Assembly: GCA_937877655.1 (NCBI GenBank)
Contig: CALFJC010000086.1
Span: 1 to 39,571, forward strand
Origin: an uncultured Selenomonadales bacterium
Lineage (GTDB): Bacteria; Bacillota; Negativicutes; Selenomonadales; Selenomonadaceae
DNA length: 39,571 nucleotides
Direction of reading: 5' to 3'
Shown here: positions 15,377 to 23,666 of the stretch, in pieces
Layout: every line of letters begins with the position of its first letter
Position numbering within the stretch: the first letter of the stretch is position 1
Position numbers and translations under genes: made by a program
The notes under the pieces: model-generated
What the model was told of the DNA's origin: nothing
Database searches by the model: none
The model's input: the letters and a program-made list of their open reading frames with translations, nothing else

Positions 15377-15405
15377 AAAATATCACTTTTGCCTTTCACT
15401 GTCAA
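15377..15405 (-). promoter_or_regulatory. Promoter of the ribE-ribBA-ribH operon
   Basis: TTGACA (15400-15405) and TATTTT (15377-15382) are 17 bases apart on the minus strand, placed just before the FMN aptamer. The -35 and spacer lie within the 3' end of the YkgJ-type gene, so the riboflavin operon has its own promoter, independent of upstream genes. Confidence 0.75.
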
Positions 15406-15649
15406 TTTTTTTTAGCCGCTCGCATACCTCAAAGTTCAGATTATAAAATTCCTCACGACCAAGCTTTTTCGATAAAAATTTCTCGTAATAAGCGTCTACG
15501 TTGCAGAAAATCGGTCGCTCCGAATAAATTTCGCAGAGATTATTTTTCAAATGTTTGCAGACGCCGTCTCCGCGATCCAATTCTGCCGATAAATCGGAAA
15601 ATCTTATATTTTTACAGCACAAACCGCATTTATCGCATTCAAATTTCAA
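15383..15649 (-). CDS. YkgJ-family cysteine cluster protein
   Basis: 88 residues. The N-terminus has CDKCGLCC (Cys5, 8, 11, 12). Later cysteines lie in GVCKHLKNNLCEIYSERPIFC and EVCERL. This is the Zn/Fe-chelating CxxCxxCC pattern of the YkgJ (UPF0153) family, whose members are thought to bind metal, with function otherwise unknown. It overlaps the upstream peptidase-like gene by 11 bases, so the two are probably translated together. Confidence 0.8.
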   Translation of the reverse strand: MKFECDKCGLCCKNIRFSDLSAELDRGDGVCKHLKNNLCEIYSERPIFCNVDAYYEKFLSKKLGREEFYNLNFEVCERLKKIDSERQK

Positions 15650-16256
15650 AAAGTATCAAGCCGCCCTTTCGCCGATAGCCCGTATCCCATAAAGTCAAGA
15701 AATTTATCCATTTTCCTATGCCATACGATACTGCTTTGACAAAAAATTTCCCGTCGCGCTCTTCATAACCGTTTAAAATGAACCAATGCCAAACATAATC
15801 TTGCAACGAAGGCACTTGATGATTCAAAATCAAACACGGAACAGGATAATTTTTGTCGATTTGCCCGCAAATTGTCTTCCAAGAGTCGGAAAAATCATTT
15901 TCGCCCGCCCAAGCCGTCATTTTTAACGATTTTATGCCTCTTTCGCTTAAAAATCGCCCGAATCCGTCCAAATATATCTCCAATTTGTCGACGCCCGACC
16001 AGCGCGGATACAAATACGGCTCCATTGTTTTTCCGAAGCGTAAATAATCTTCGCGAGTAATTTTTTCCAAATCAAAAGGGTAAAGTCCGCGCAGATTAAA
16101 ATATTTTTCAAAGTAAATCGCGCAGTCGCAAGCCGTTATCGCCGCGCAACCGCCGACATGCATTCCAAAATCCGTGATTCGCGAATACCATTCCTGTTGC
16201 CCGCCATATGAATTGCCAATGTAAAAATGCGGCAGTTCTTTTTTTATTTCCAACAA
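15639..16256 (-). CDS. Papain/C39-like cysteine peptidase-fold protein, uncharacterised
   Basis: 205 residues, not recognised as a named family. GNSYGGQQEWY supplies a possible oxyanion glutamine. GGCAAITACDCAIYF would carry the catalytic cysteine (Cys37) at a helix start. Later NHQVPSLQDYVWHWFILNGYE carries a histidine followed by WHWF. This Gln-Cys-His order is that of papain-like/C39 folds. No signal peptide is seen, so it is probably cytoplasmic. The SD TAAGGAGG (16261-16268) directly abuts the end of MITE 1. TTG 16256 or TTG 16253 can be the start; the second has better spacing. It forms a pair with the YkgJ-type gene. Confidence 0.55.
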   Translation of the reverse strand: MLEIKKELPHFYIGNSYGGQQEWYSRITDFGMHVGGCAAITACDCAIYFEKYFNLRGLYPFDLEKITREDYLRFGKTMEPYLYPRWSGVDKLEIYLDGFGRFLSERGIKSLKMTAWAGENDFSDSWKTICGQIDKNYPVPCLILNHQVPSLQDYVWHWFILNGYEERDGKFFVKAVSYGIGKWINFLTLWDTGYRRKGGLILFEI

Positions 16257-16265
16257 AAATCCTCC

Positions 16266-16423
16266 TTAGGGGTTGTTGATAAATTTAAAGTCATAATGTG
16301 ACGAGGAATTTTTTCGCATGACGAGGCGTAAGCGCGACGGCGTACTTAGGTACGTCTAGCGCGTAACAACGAAGTCAGGCGGAAAAATAACCGTCACCTG
16401 CTAAGTTTATCAACAAACTTTAA
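16266..16423. mobile_element. MITE 1 (158 bp), IS5-type terminal inverted repeats
   Basis: Ends TTAGGGGTTGTTGATAAA (left) and, on the other strand, TTAAAGTTTGTTGATAAA (right) are terminal inverted repeats. The interior is itself a long imperfect palindrome centred near GGCGTACTTAGGTACGTC (about 16340-16357). It is homologous throughout to MITE 2 at 28637-28794. Its ends match the ends of the deleted IS element at 28276-28563. It encodes nothing. Its right end supplies the stop and last codons of ribD; its left end touches the SD of the next gene. Confidence 0.8.
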
Positions 16424-17495
16424 CATAACCGCTCAGTAAAATATCTTCACCGATTTTTTCTGCCGTGAAATTTTTTAACTCAACCGCGTCCGATAATTTT
16501 TCAAAGCCCGCGCCTTCAACAGCTGTTAAAGATTTTTCGCCGCCTATGATTTTCGGCGCGATAAATCCATAAATTTTATCGACTAAGCCCGATTCAAGCA
16601 TTGAAAAATGAATTTTCCCGCCGCCTTCGACCAAAATTGAGGTTATTTCCATTTCGGCGAGCTTTTTCATCAAAATTTTCAAATCCACGCGCTCTTTTCC
16701 CGCAAAAATTATCTCCACACCGAGATTTTTTAACGAAGAAATTTTTTCACTCGGAGCATTTTCCGTAACCGCGATTATCGTCCGCGCAGATTTATCAGTC
16801 ACAACTTTTGAATCAATCGGCGTTCGCGCTTTGCTGTCAACGATTATTCTGACGGGATTTTTTCCTTCGACAAGGCGCGTCGTCAAGCTCGGATTATCTG
16901 CCAAAATCGTTCCGATACCGACCAAAATTGCGTCGTTGATGTCGCGCAGGCGATGAACAAATTTTCTCGACTCAAAACACGAAATCCATTGCGATTCTCC
17001 GCTGAAAGTTGCAATTTTCCCGTCTAAACTGCTTGCAAACTTCATTGTCACGAACGGAAGCCCCGTCGTCACCCATTTTATAAAAACTTCGTTTAATTTT
17101 CGCGCCTCCGCCGCCAAAATCCCGACTTCTACTTCAATTCCCGCCGCTTTTAACATTTCAAAGCCGCGTCCCGCAACTTTCGGATTCGGATCTTCCATTG
17201 CCGCGACAACTTTTTTTATTCCCGATTCGATAATTTTTTTCGCGCAGGGCGGCGTTCGTCCGAAATGCGAACACGGCTCCAAATTTACGTACAAAGTTGC
17301 GTTTTTGGCGAGTTCTCCCGCCATATTCAGCGCGTGAACTTCCGCGTGCGGCGTCCCGGCTTGTCTGTGCCAACCTTCCGCAATAATTTTTCCGTCCTTG
17401 ACGACGACCGCGCCGACCAAAGGATTCGGAGAAGTCCTTCCCAGCGCATTTTCTGCAATTCTCAACGCTTCCCGCATAAAAATTTCGTCATTCAA
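16410..17495 (-). CDS. ribD: Riboflavin biosynthesis deaminase/reductase
   Basis: 361 residues. The N-terminal deaminase domain has the zinc motif HAEVHAL...NLEPCSHFGRTPPC (about 50-85). The C-terminal RibD reductase domain (about 145-360) has MKFASSLDGKIATFSGESQW and SILVEGGGKIHFSML. It carries out the two middle steps of riboflavin synthesis. It is separated from the other rib genes by a MITE and two unrelated genes and has no riboswitch of its own; it probably depends on the transcript of the Hsp70-like gene 18 bases upstream. Its final residues (KVC and TGA) are read from the MITE terminal repeat, so the C-terminus was altered by the insertion. Confidence 0.95.
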   Translation of the reverse strand: MNDEIFMREALRIAENALGRTSPNPLVGAVVVKDGKIIAEGWHRQAGTPHAEVHALNMAGELAKNATLYVNLEPCSHFGRTPPCAKKIIESGIKKVVAAMEDPNPKVAGRGFEMLKAAGIEVEVGILAAEARKLNEVFIKWVTTGLPFVTMKFASSLDGKIATFSGESQWISCFESRKFVHRLRDINDAILVGIGTILADNPSLTTRLVEGKNPVRIIVDSKARTPIDSKVVTDKSARTIIAVTENAPSEKISSLKNLGVEIIFAGKERVDLKILMKKLAEMEITSILVEGGGKIHFSMLESGLVDKIYGFIAPKIIGGEKSLTAVEGAGFEKLSDAVELKNFTAEKIGEDILLSGYVKVC

Positions 17496-17513
17496 TGCAT
17501 TTCAGCCCCATTT

Positions 17514-19892
17514 TCAATCTAATTCTATCCTTTCGGAGATATTTTCTGCGTTTTCAAGCTCATCCTCGCTCCGCGCAATTTTATATTCAATGATGTTCGA
17601 TTTTACGGCACGAACATAAACCGTCGCGTCTTCGTCGGGCGCGTCAATGTTGATTGTGATTCTTTTCGCCTTTTGAATATTCATTTGATCCGAAATCGCT
17701 TCGGGCAAATTCGCATAAAAAATGTCGAAACTGTCGCCCGCGTCGATAAAAGGATGCCATACGCCGAATTTCGTATTTCGGTCGATAACGGTTTTGAATT
17801 TGTGTTTTTTGTTCCTGCCGACGTAAAAACCGAACGGAGTTTTGGAAATATCGGGCGAAATATGCTTGGTTTTGACTAATCCGCCCGCCCTGCCGAGCAA
17901 AAGTCCGAAGGCAACGCCCGTTTTGCCCGTCGGAGCGGTTAAATCGTCGCGATTAACTTCAATTCCGAGAGATTTTTGGAGTTCATGTGCCTCTTCTGTG
18001 CCGAGCGCGGGATAAATTTTAAATTTCGCCGCGTTATAATCGTTAAATCCAAATAAATTTTCAACGGGAGATTTTTCGCCCTCGCGGTTGACGGGAACTT
18101 TTTTAACCGCCTCGCTTAAAACTATTTGATCGTCGGAATTGTCCATATCGCCCAGCCAAACTTCCAAACCGTTATAATCTCGCCGATAAATACCGCCTTT
18201 CTGCATGAAATAATCGTTTTTCAACTCGTAACCGCCTTTTAATCTGCCGTTCGCAAAAGGATTTTCATCGTCTTTAAGGCTAGTATCTTCGGCGGGCGAA
18301 ATAAATTCGTTGAAAAGTTCGTTGACGAGCCGAGATTTTGAAGAATTTCCCGCCAGAAAAATAGAAATTTCCTCAATTTCATTCAGCGACTTGATTTTTC
18401 GCAGAGAATTTTTCCCCGACTTCTCAAAAGCTTCTTTCATTGAGATAAAAAAGTTGTTTATGCCTTCCTTAATTCGTTCGCGAAGAATTTTTTCCGAGTC
18501 AATGTCGATTTTCAAGCCGAAATTCTCCAAAATCTGCCCGTCGTCGCGAAAAAGATTAACGGAAATATTTTTATCGGCTAAAATTTTTTTTGCGGCGTCG
18601 GAGTCGGGATTTTCCCAAATCGGGCGAATTTTTTCAATCAGCGCGTGCATGTTTGCATGAGCTTCTTGCGAATCTTTTATCAGAGCTTCGGAGCCCGCAA
18701 AACTTTTTTTGTCCGCCGCCCATGTGAAAGGAATTTTTCCGCCGTCAACGATTAATTTGCTTTGATTCGCCTTGAAAATCTCAAACGCAAGGAGTTTCAA
18801 AAGATTTTCGCCGCCCAAAGTCCTGTCGCCGTTTTCGCCGAAATGTACAAGCAAATAATCATAACGGTCGCTTGAAGATTCGCGGAAAAAGCCGAAGTCA
18901 AAATCCGTCGTGCCGCCGCCGAAGTCGAAAACCGCATAATAATTTTCTTCCTCATCTTTCGGATCAAAACCGTATTCCTGTAAAGCCGTTATCGCATAAG
19001 CCGCCGCCTCGCTCGTGCCTTCGCGAACAGAAAATTTTTTCATCAGCAATTCGTTGGATAAAAGCGCGGTCGGAAGTGATTTTCTGAGCCCGCGCTCGAA
19101 AGATTGACGCATTTTTTCCCGAACGTCGCGTTCATAAGTCACGGGGAACGACAAAATGTAATTCAAGAAAATATGTTTCTCCTGTTGCATGTTGTTTATA
19201 AAAAGTCCGAGATAATAAGCGTAAATTTCCAGCGGATTTATTTCATCTTCGGCTAAATCGGCGAACGGCGCAAGTTGTGTGATAAATTTTTTCTCATCTC
19301 GGAGCATAAATTGAGTTTTTGAGCCGCACCAAAGCTTTAAATCGGTCAAAAACGAATAAAATTTCTCGGAACCGCCGTTAATCATGTTTTCAAAAGCCTC
19401 GTGAGAAACTTTTACGTCGCTCCATTTCGTGTTCGGGCGTCCTTCGCGCCAATAATACGCCGTCAAAAAATTTTCAATGTCAATGAACTGAATGACGGTA
19501 GGATTTTCGTAATTTTCGGCTGAAAAACCGCCGCGAAAAGAACCGCTCCCGACTTGCAACGGCAAAATTTGCGAGTGTTCGTTTTCATAGACGACAACCG
19601 TGCGGCTCGTGCCAAAATCTATGGCGACAATGCCCGTCGAAACGTCGTCTGCAGGGTCGCGAGCCACAAAATTTTCTCCGAGTGGAATTTCCTTGCCGCC
19701 GTCTTTATCGAAGTCCCATAAATCCCAATGCCCGCGATTCGGATCGAATAAAATATTTTCGTCATAAGGATCCATGTCGGCGCGGACGCTGTCGCAATTC
19801 AGAAGAGAATTTTTCAGTTGCGCAACGAAATTTTCCTCGTCGGATTTAAAATCTTCGTCGGAAATTTTTACGCTGTCAATAATTTTAGTCAC
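17514..19892 (-). CDS. Divergent Hsp70-like actin-fold ATPase, uncharacterised
   Basis: 792 residues. An N-terminal extension of about 85 residues precedes an Hsp70-type nucleotide-binding domain. Phosphate-1 is VAIDFGTSRT (to residue 98), then EGTSEAAAYA (291-300), phosphate-2 VFDFGGGTTDFD (321-332), and the adenosine motif IFLAGNSSKS (511-520). After it comes a C-terminal half of about 270 residues that does not look like the DnaK substrate-binding domain and ends acidic. It is cytoplasmic, with no membrane segment. No DnaJ or GrpE partner lies nearby. GTG start with GGGAG nine bases upstream; a TATAAT (19919-19924) lies before it on the same strand without a clear -35. Function unknown. 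Confidence 0.8.
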   Translation of the reverse strand: MTKIIDSVKISDEDFKSDEENFVAQLKNSLLNCDSVRADMDPYDENILFDPNRGHWDLWDFDKDGGKEIPLGENFVARDPADDVSTGIVAIDFGTSRTVVVYENEHSQILPLQVGSGSFRGGFSAENYENPTVIQFIDIENFLTAYYWREGRPNTKWSDVKVSHEAFENMINGGSEKFYSFLTDLKLWCGSKTQFMLRDEKKFITQLAPFADLAEDEINPLEIYAYYLGLFINNMQQEKHIFLNYILSFPVTYERDVREKMRQSFERGLRKSLPTALLSNELLMKKFSVREGTSEAAAYAITALQEYGFDPKDEEENYYAVFDFGGGTTDFDFGFFRESSSDRYDYLLVHFGENGDRTLGGENLLKLLAFEIFKANQSKLIVDGGKIPFTWAADKKSFAGSEALIKDSQEAHANMHALIEKIRPIWENPDSDAAKKILADKNISVNLFRDDGQILENFGLKIDIDSEKILRERIKEGINNFFISMKEAFEKSGKNSLRKIKSLNEIEEISIFLAGNSSKSRLVNELFNEFISPAEDTSLKDDENPFANGRLKGGYELKNDYFMQKGGIYRRDYNGLEVWLGDMDNSDDQIVLSEAVKKVPVNREGEKSPVENLFGFNDYNAAKFKIYPALGTEEAHELQKSLGIEVNRDDLTAPTGKTGVAFGLLLGRAGGLVKTKHISPDISKTPFGFYVGRNKKHKFKTVIDRNTKFGVWHPFIDAGDSFDIFYANLPEAISDQMNIQKAKRITINIDAPDEDATVYVRAVKSNIIEYKIARSEDELENAENISERIELD

Positions 19893-19931
19893 AGAATCAG
19901 CTCCCGAAATTTTTTTAGATTATAACACACA

Positions 19932-19968
19932 AAAAAACCCGCCGCTTCATTTAGTGACGAGTTTTTTT
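19932..19968 (-). terminator. Probable terminator after the TIM-barrel gene
   Basis: On the minus strand CTCGTCACT pairs, with GT wobbles and one mismatch, with the later AGCGGCGGG, followed by seven Ts. It lies just beyond the stop of the gene at 19993 and would end the sugar-catabolism transcript. Confidence 0.5.
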
Positions 19969-19992
19969 ATCGGAAAAAATTTTTGCAAGAAA

Positions 19993-20961
19993 TTATTTGC
20001 TGATGGTTTGATTCAAGGCGTCGATTGAAGTTTGCAAGCCCGCCTCAACGCTCATCGTCAAATCTTCCATTTCAAGAGAAACATAGCCGTTATAGCCCAT
20101 CATGCGGCAGACGGAGAAAAATTCTTTCCACCATTGCAAATCGCGCCCGCAACCGACCGCAACATAGTTCCAAGTGCGCTCTGAAGACTTATCAACGGGC
20201 AAATTCTCCAAAAGTCCGTCAACGTCAGCTTTGTAACGTTCAATGCGGGCGTCTTTGCCGTGTATGTAGAAAATTTTCTCTCCGAGAGCACGAGCGGCGG
20301 CAATCGGTTCCGCGCCTTGAATCATTAAATGCGACGGGTCTAAATTCATGCCAATCATCTTGCCAAAGTCATTTCCGACGACTTCAACGAGTTTATTTAA
20401 GCTGCGGACGTTGTAAACGAGTTGGCAAGGGAATTCTTCAATGGCGATTTTCTCAACGCCGTTATCTTTGCAGAATTGCGCGTATTCAGTCCACCATTTC
20501 GCGGCGACTTCCCATTGATATTTAACAGCCTCGACCATATAGTTTACGCCGTCAAATTCGGGCCAAGAAATTGTCGAAGTTATCCAATTCGGAGTAACGT
20601 CGCCTTTTTTGGCTTCCGGCAAGCCCGACATGGTTACAATAGTTTTGACGCCGAGTTTTCCCGCTAAAATTGCGGTGTCGTGAATGGTTTTGCTGTGAGC
20701 CTTGCCCATTGCGTTATTAACGAGCGGATTTCCGGAACAATTCAGCGCGGAAATTGCAATTTCGCGTTTATCGAGTTCGTCTTTGAACTTTTGGAGTTTT
20801 TCGGGGCTGTTAATCAGTTCTTCAGCGTCGGGCACAAAAAATTTTCCGCCCCAACCTCCGCTCGTGATTTCGACCGCGTTGATGCCGTAAGCTTTGACTT
20901 TGTCGAGCATGTCACCGAACGGAATTTTACCGAAAACGTCACTGCAGATTGAAAGTTTCAT
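19993..20961 (-). CDS. TIM-barrel sugar phosphate isomerase/epimerase (IolE/IolI-like)
   Basis: 322 residues of the xylose isomerase-like TIM barrel (AP endonuclease 2 family). Metal ligands are plausible at IEEFPCQ (Glu), NLDPSHL (Asp, His), YIHGKDARI (His) and YVSLEMED (Glu). Such enzymes isomerise, epimerise or dehydrate sugars and inosoles. It stands in one operon with an MFS sugar transporter (12 bases upstream) and an IolG-like dehydrogenase, so a role in inositol or related polyol breakdown is likely. The exact reaction cannot be told. SD AAGGAGG precedes ATG 20961. Confidence 0.8.
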   Translation of the reverse strand: MKLSICSDVFGKIPFGDMLDKVKAYGINAVEITSGGWGGKFFVPDAEELINSPEKLQKFKDELDKREIAISALNCSGNPLVNNAMGKAHSKTIHDTAILAGKLGVKTIVTMSGLPEAKKGDVTPNWITSTISWPEFDGVNYMVEAVKYQWEVAAKWWTEYAQFCKDNGVEKIAIEEFPCQLVYNVRSLNKLVEVVGNDFGKMIGMNLDPSHLMIQGAEPIAAARALGEKIFYIHGKDARIERYKADVDGLLENLPVDKSSERTWNYVAVGCGRDLQWWKEFFSVCRMMGYNGYVSLEMEDLTMSVEAGLQTSIDALNQTISK

Positions 20962-20973
20962 ATAAAATCCTCC

Positions 20974-22374
20974 TTAAAGTGTTTTCGCGCCGCTTCGGAA
21001 GTAATGTTCAATCTCCTCAAGCGATTTTCCTTTAGTTTCGGGCACGCAGGTGTGCACAAAGATAAACGCTATCATCAAAGTGAAGACGAATACGAAGAAC
21101 GCCGCGCTGAGTCCGTATTGATCGAGGACAACGGGGAACATCGAGCCGACAAGTGCGTCAAAAATCCACAACATGAAGATACAAATGCCCATTCCGAGTC
21201 CGCGAAGCTGTAACGGGAAAATTTCTGCGATTATCAGCCAGAGGCACGGTCCGATACACGATTGCATAAACCAAAGGAAAACAATCGTCATTGATAAAAC
21301 GATATACGGCAAACTCGGCGAGCCTTCCAAGTTCATTGCCGCCAATGCGATTATTAAAAGACTGCACATTGTGCCTAAAATGCCCGCTTTAAACATTGTT
21401 ACGCGCCCGATTTTGCCTAAAAGCCAAATTCCGAAGAAAGTCGCGATAACTGACGTTAAACCGTTCGCAACGTTCGCGATAATTGCTATTTGCCGTCCAA
21501 AACCCGCTTCAGTTAAAATTTGCGTGCCGTAAAACATAATTGTGTTGACGCCGGTAAATCTCGTGGCTACTGCGACACCAATTCCGATAAATAATATCCT
21601 GCGAACCCAAGGAGTCATCAAATCTCCCCAGCCAAATTGCTTAATCGACGCCTCACTCGCGATTGATTCTTTAATTTCTTGTAATTCTTTGCTCGCCGCC
21701 GAATCTGAGCCGCGTAATTTCTTTAAAGTCTCAAGTGCGTTGTCAAAATTTCCTTTTAAAGCCATCCAACGCGGTGATTCGGGCATTTTCATCATTCCAA
21801 AGAACAAAAGCACTGCCGGTATAGCCGCGATTGACAACATATAACGCCAAACGATATTTCCGACGCCCTCTAAAGTCACGCTTAACACCGCATTACATAA
21901 ATAAGCTAAAAATTGCCCGCTGACTATCATCAATTCGTTTTGTGTGACCATGCGCCCGCGTCTGTCTGCAGGTGAAACTTCTGCCAAATAAACCGGAACT
22001 GTTACTGACGCGCCGCCGACTGCCAATCCAAGTAAAAATCTGCACGGAATCATTACGTTTACGCTGGGGGCCAACGTGCAACCCATTGCCGCGCAGAAAA
22101 ATATCACTGCCAATATTAAAATCATCTTGCGACGCCCCATAGCGTCTGCAATTCGCCCGCCTGTCACCGAACCTATCGCCGCGCCGACTAAAAGCGCACT
22201 TACAACGAATCCTTCCAGTTGCGGAGTCAAATTTAATTGGTCAGGAGCCGCCATAAAAGGTAATGCGCCGTTTACAACGCCCGTATCGTAGCCGAACAGC
22301 AATCCGCCGAATGTCGCGGTAATCATAACCGTTTTTACAAAACTTTTTGCCTCCGGACTAATATTTTCAGCCAT
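20974..22374 (-). CDS. MFS sugar/polyol transporter (sugar porter family)
   Basis: 466 residues from ATG 22374 (SD GAGGGAGGA), with 12 helices. Sugar-porter signatures are GYDTGVVNGALPF in helix 1, GRRKMILI, PAERRGR-like PADRRGRMV, QNELMIVSGQFLAYL, PESPRWMALKG and the terminal PETKGKSLEEIE. It resembles the myo-inositol/sugar proton symporters IolT and XylE. The open frame runs 25 codons further upstream without transporter character. It lies between the dehydrogenase and isomerase genes, so it probably imports their substrate. Confidence 0.9.
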   Translation of the reverse strand: MAENISPEAKSFVKTVMITATFGGLLFGYDTGVVNGALPFMAAPDQLNLTPQLEGFVVSALLVGAAIGSVTGGRIADAMGRRKMILILAVIFFCAAMGCTLAPSVNVMIPCRFLLGLAVGGASVTVPVYLAEVSPADRRGRMVTQNELMIVSGQFLAYLCNAVLSVTLEGVGNIVWRYMLSIAAIPAVLLFFGMMKMPESPRWMALKGNFDNALETLKKLRGSDSAASKELQEIKESIASEASIKQFGWGDLMTPWVRRILFIGIGVAVATRFTGVNTIMFYGTQILTEAGFGRQIAIIANVANGLTSVIATFFGIWLLGKIGRVTMFKAGILGTMCSLLIIALAAMNLEGSPSLPYIVLSMTIVFLWFMQSCIGPCLWLIIAEIFPLQLRGLGMGICIFMLWIFDALVGSMFPVVLDQYGLSAAFFVFVFTLMIAFIFVHTCVPETKGKSLEEIEHYFRSGAKTL

Positions 22375-22522
22375 TTTAATTCCTCCCTCTAATCCAACGA
22401 ATAAATTTTGTCGCGGCGTCGCTGATAAGTGGCAGAAATATTTTTCCAACCACTTATCGCAACGCTTTGACCCTAATCAAACGGATAAATTTTTTTCCGC
22501 GTCTAATCTGCGCGGATTTTTT
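22375..22522. other. Intergenic region with inverted and direct repeats before the transporter gene
   Basis: A 9-bp inverted repeat GATAAGTGG/CCACTTATC (22424-22432 and 22450-22458) lies here. A direct repeat of about 24 bp is also present, AACGAATAAATTTTGTCGCG (from 22396) and AACGGATAAATTTTTTTCCG (from 22480). A GC hairpin CCGCG/CGCGG (22497-22515) is followed by Ts on the plus strand only. Spacing suggests regulator sites, perhaps for the AraC-type protein at 23667-24470, which is inference. Confidence 0.4.
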
Positions 22523-23530
22523 TTATTTATAAAATTCAGGCGTGGGAGGAATTTCCACAGCGACTTTTTGCTGAATATCGCGTGCTTTCGAGGCGGCGGC
22601 GGCTGTAATTTGCCCTGCATAGCCGTCCCAAGCCGTCGGACCTTCCAATTTTCCGGCTTTTACGCTGTTTATCCATTCTTGGAACTCATCGTTATAGGCT
22701 TGGATAAAGCGGTCGCTCCAATCTTTGCAAATCGGATAAACTCGCGACGCATTTGTACGAATCATAGCGTTTGAAGGCTCCGGCAAAGAAATTATTCCGT
22801 CTTCGCAACAAACTTCGCACTTAATATCGTAGCCGTAGCCCGCGCAAACGAATGCCTCAACGTCAATAAGCACGCCCGATTTCGTCCACAGGCGCATAAT
22901 CTGCGGGTCTTGAAGCCTTTCGTGCGCGTGACGAGTTTTTTTCGGGAAAACGACTTCAGCCGCAACATAATCCTCGCCCAAAAGCCAGCGCAACACGTCA
23001 ATTTCATGAATCATCGAATTTTCCACAGCCATAGGCGTATCATAACTTTCGGGTACCGTCGGGTTGCGGTGTGCACAGTGGAGCATCAGCGGCTCGCCGA
23101 ATGTTTTTTCCGAAATATATTTTTTCAACTGCCTGTAGCCGTAATCATAACGGCGCATAAATCCGACTTGCACGAGCTTTTTGCCGCCCGCAATTTCCAT
23201 ATCGACAATCTCTTTGCAGACGGAGGCTTCGGGAGCCAGCGGTTTTTCGCAGAAAACGAATTTTCCTGCAACAATCGCCGCCTTGACGTATTGCGCGTGA
23301 TAAGCGTCGGCAGTTGTCACGATAACGGCGTCAATTTCTTTGTCGTTGATGAGTTCTTCGCCGCTTGCAAAGAATTTGCAACCGTATTTTTCCGCAACGC
23401 GCTTTCCTGCCTCCGCGAAGGCGTCCGAGACCGCGATAACCTTCGCGCCCTGCAAAACATTGTTGATTCGCTCAATATGCGTGCGCCCTATCGCGCCTGT
23501 ACCGATTAAACCGAGTTTCAAATCTGCCAT
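22523..23530 (-). CDS. iolG: Gfo/Idh/MocA-family oxidoreductase (inositol 2-dehydrogenase-like)
   Basis: 335 residues. The N-terminal Rossmann domain has GLIGTGAIGRTH (residues 6-17) for NAD binding. The conserved EKP motif lies in FVFCEKPLAPEAS, and HEIDVLRWLLGED carries the catalytic histidine and aspartate. These fit myo-inositol 2-dehydrogenase and related sugar dehydrogenases. It heads an operon with an MFS transporter and a TIM-barrel isomerase, and an AraC regulator lies upstream. The substrate (myo-, scyllo-inositol or another sugar) cannot be fixed from sequence. SD GAGGAGGAA precedes ATG 23530. Confidence 0.82.
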   Translation of the reverse strand: MADLKLGLIGTGAIGRTHIERINNVLQGAKVIAVSDAFAEAGKRVAEKYGCKFFASGEELINDKEIDAVIVTTADAYHAQYVKAAIVAGKFVFCEKPLAPEASVCKEIVDMEIAGGKKLVQVGFMRRYDYGYRQLKKYISEKTFGEPLMLHCAHRNPTVPESYDTPMAVENSMIHEIDVLRWLLGEDYVAAEVVFPKKTRHAHERLQDPQIMRLWTKSGVLIDVEAFVCAGYGYDIKCEVCCEDGIISLPEPSNAMIRTNASRVYPICKDWSDRFIQAYNDEFQEWINSVKAGKLEGPTAWDGYAGQITAAAASKARDIQQKVAVEIPPTPEFYK

Positions 23531-23666
23531 GATAACTTCCTCCTCAAAAAAATTTTTTTATCATGTGCAGATTGTACCGATTTTCCCGCGCAGGCGTTAT
23601 TGTTATCGTGCAACCTTTTAAACGCCGCGCCGCAATTTTGAAAATATTTTTTGTACAATCGCGCAA

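Noticed and set aside
22497..22515. GC hairpin after the dehydrogenase gene read as its terminator
   Set aside because: The T-run follows the stem only on the plus strand, whereas the gene is on the minus strand, where As follow. No plus-strand gene ends here.
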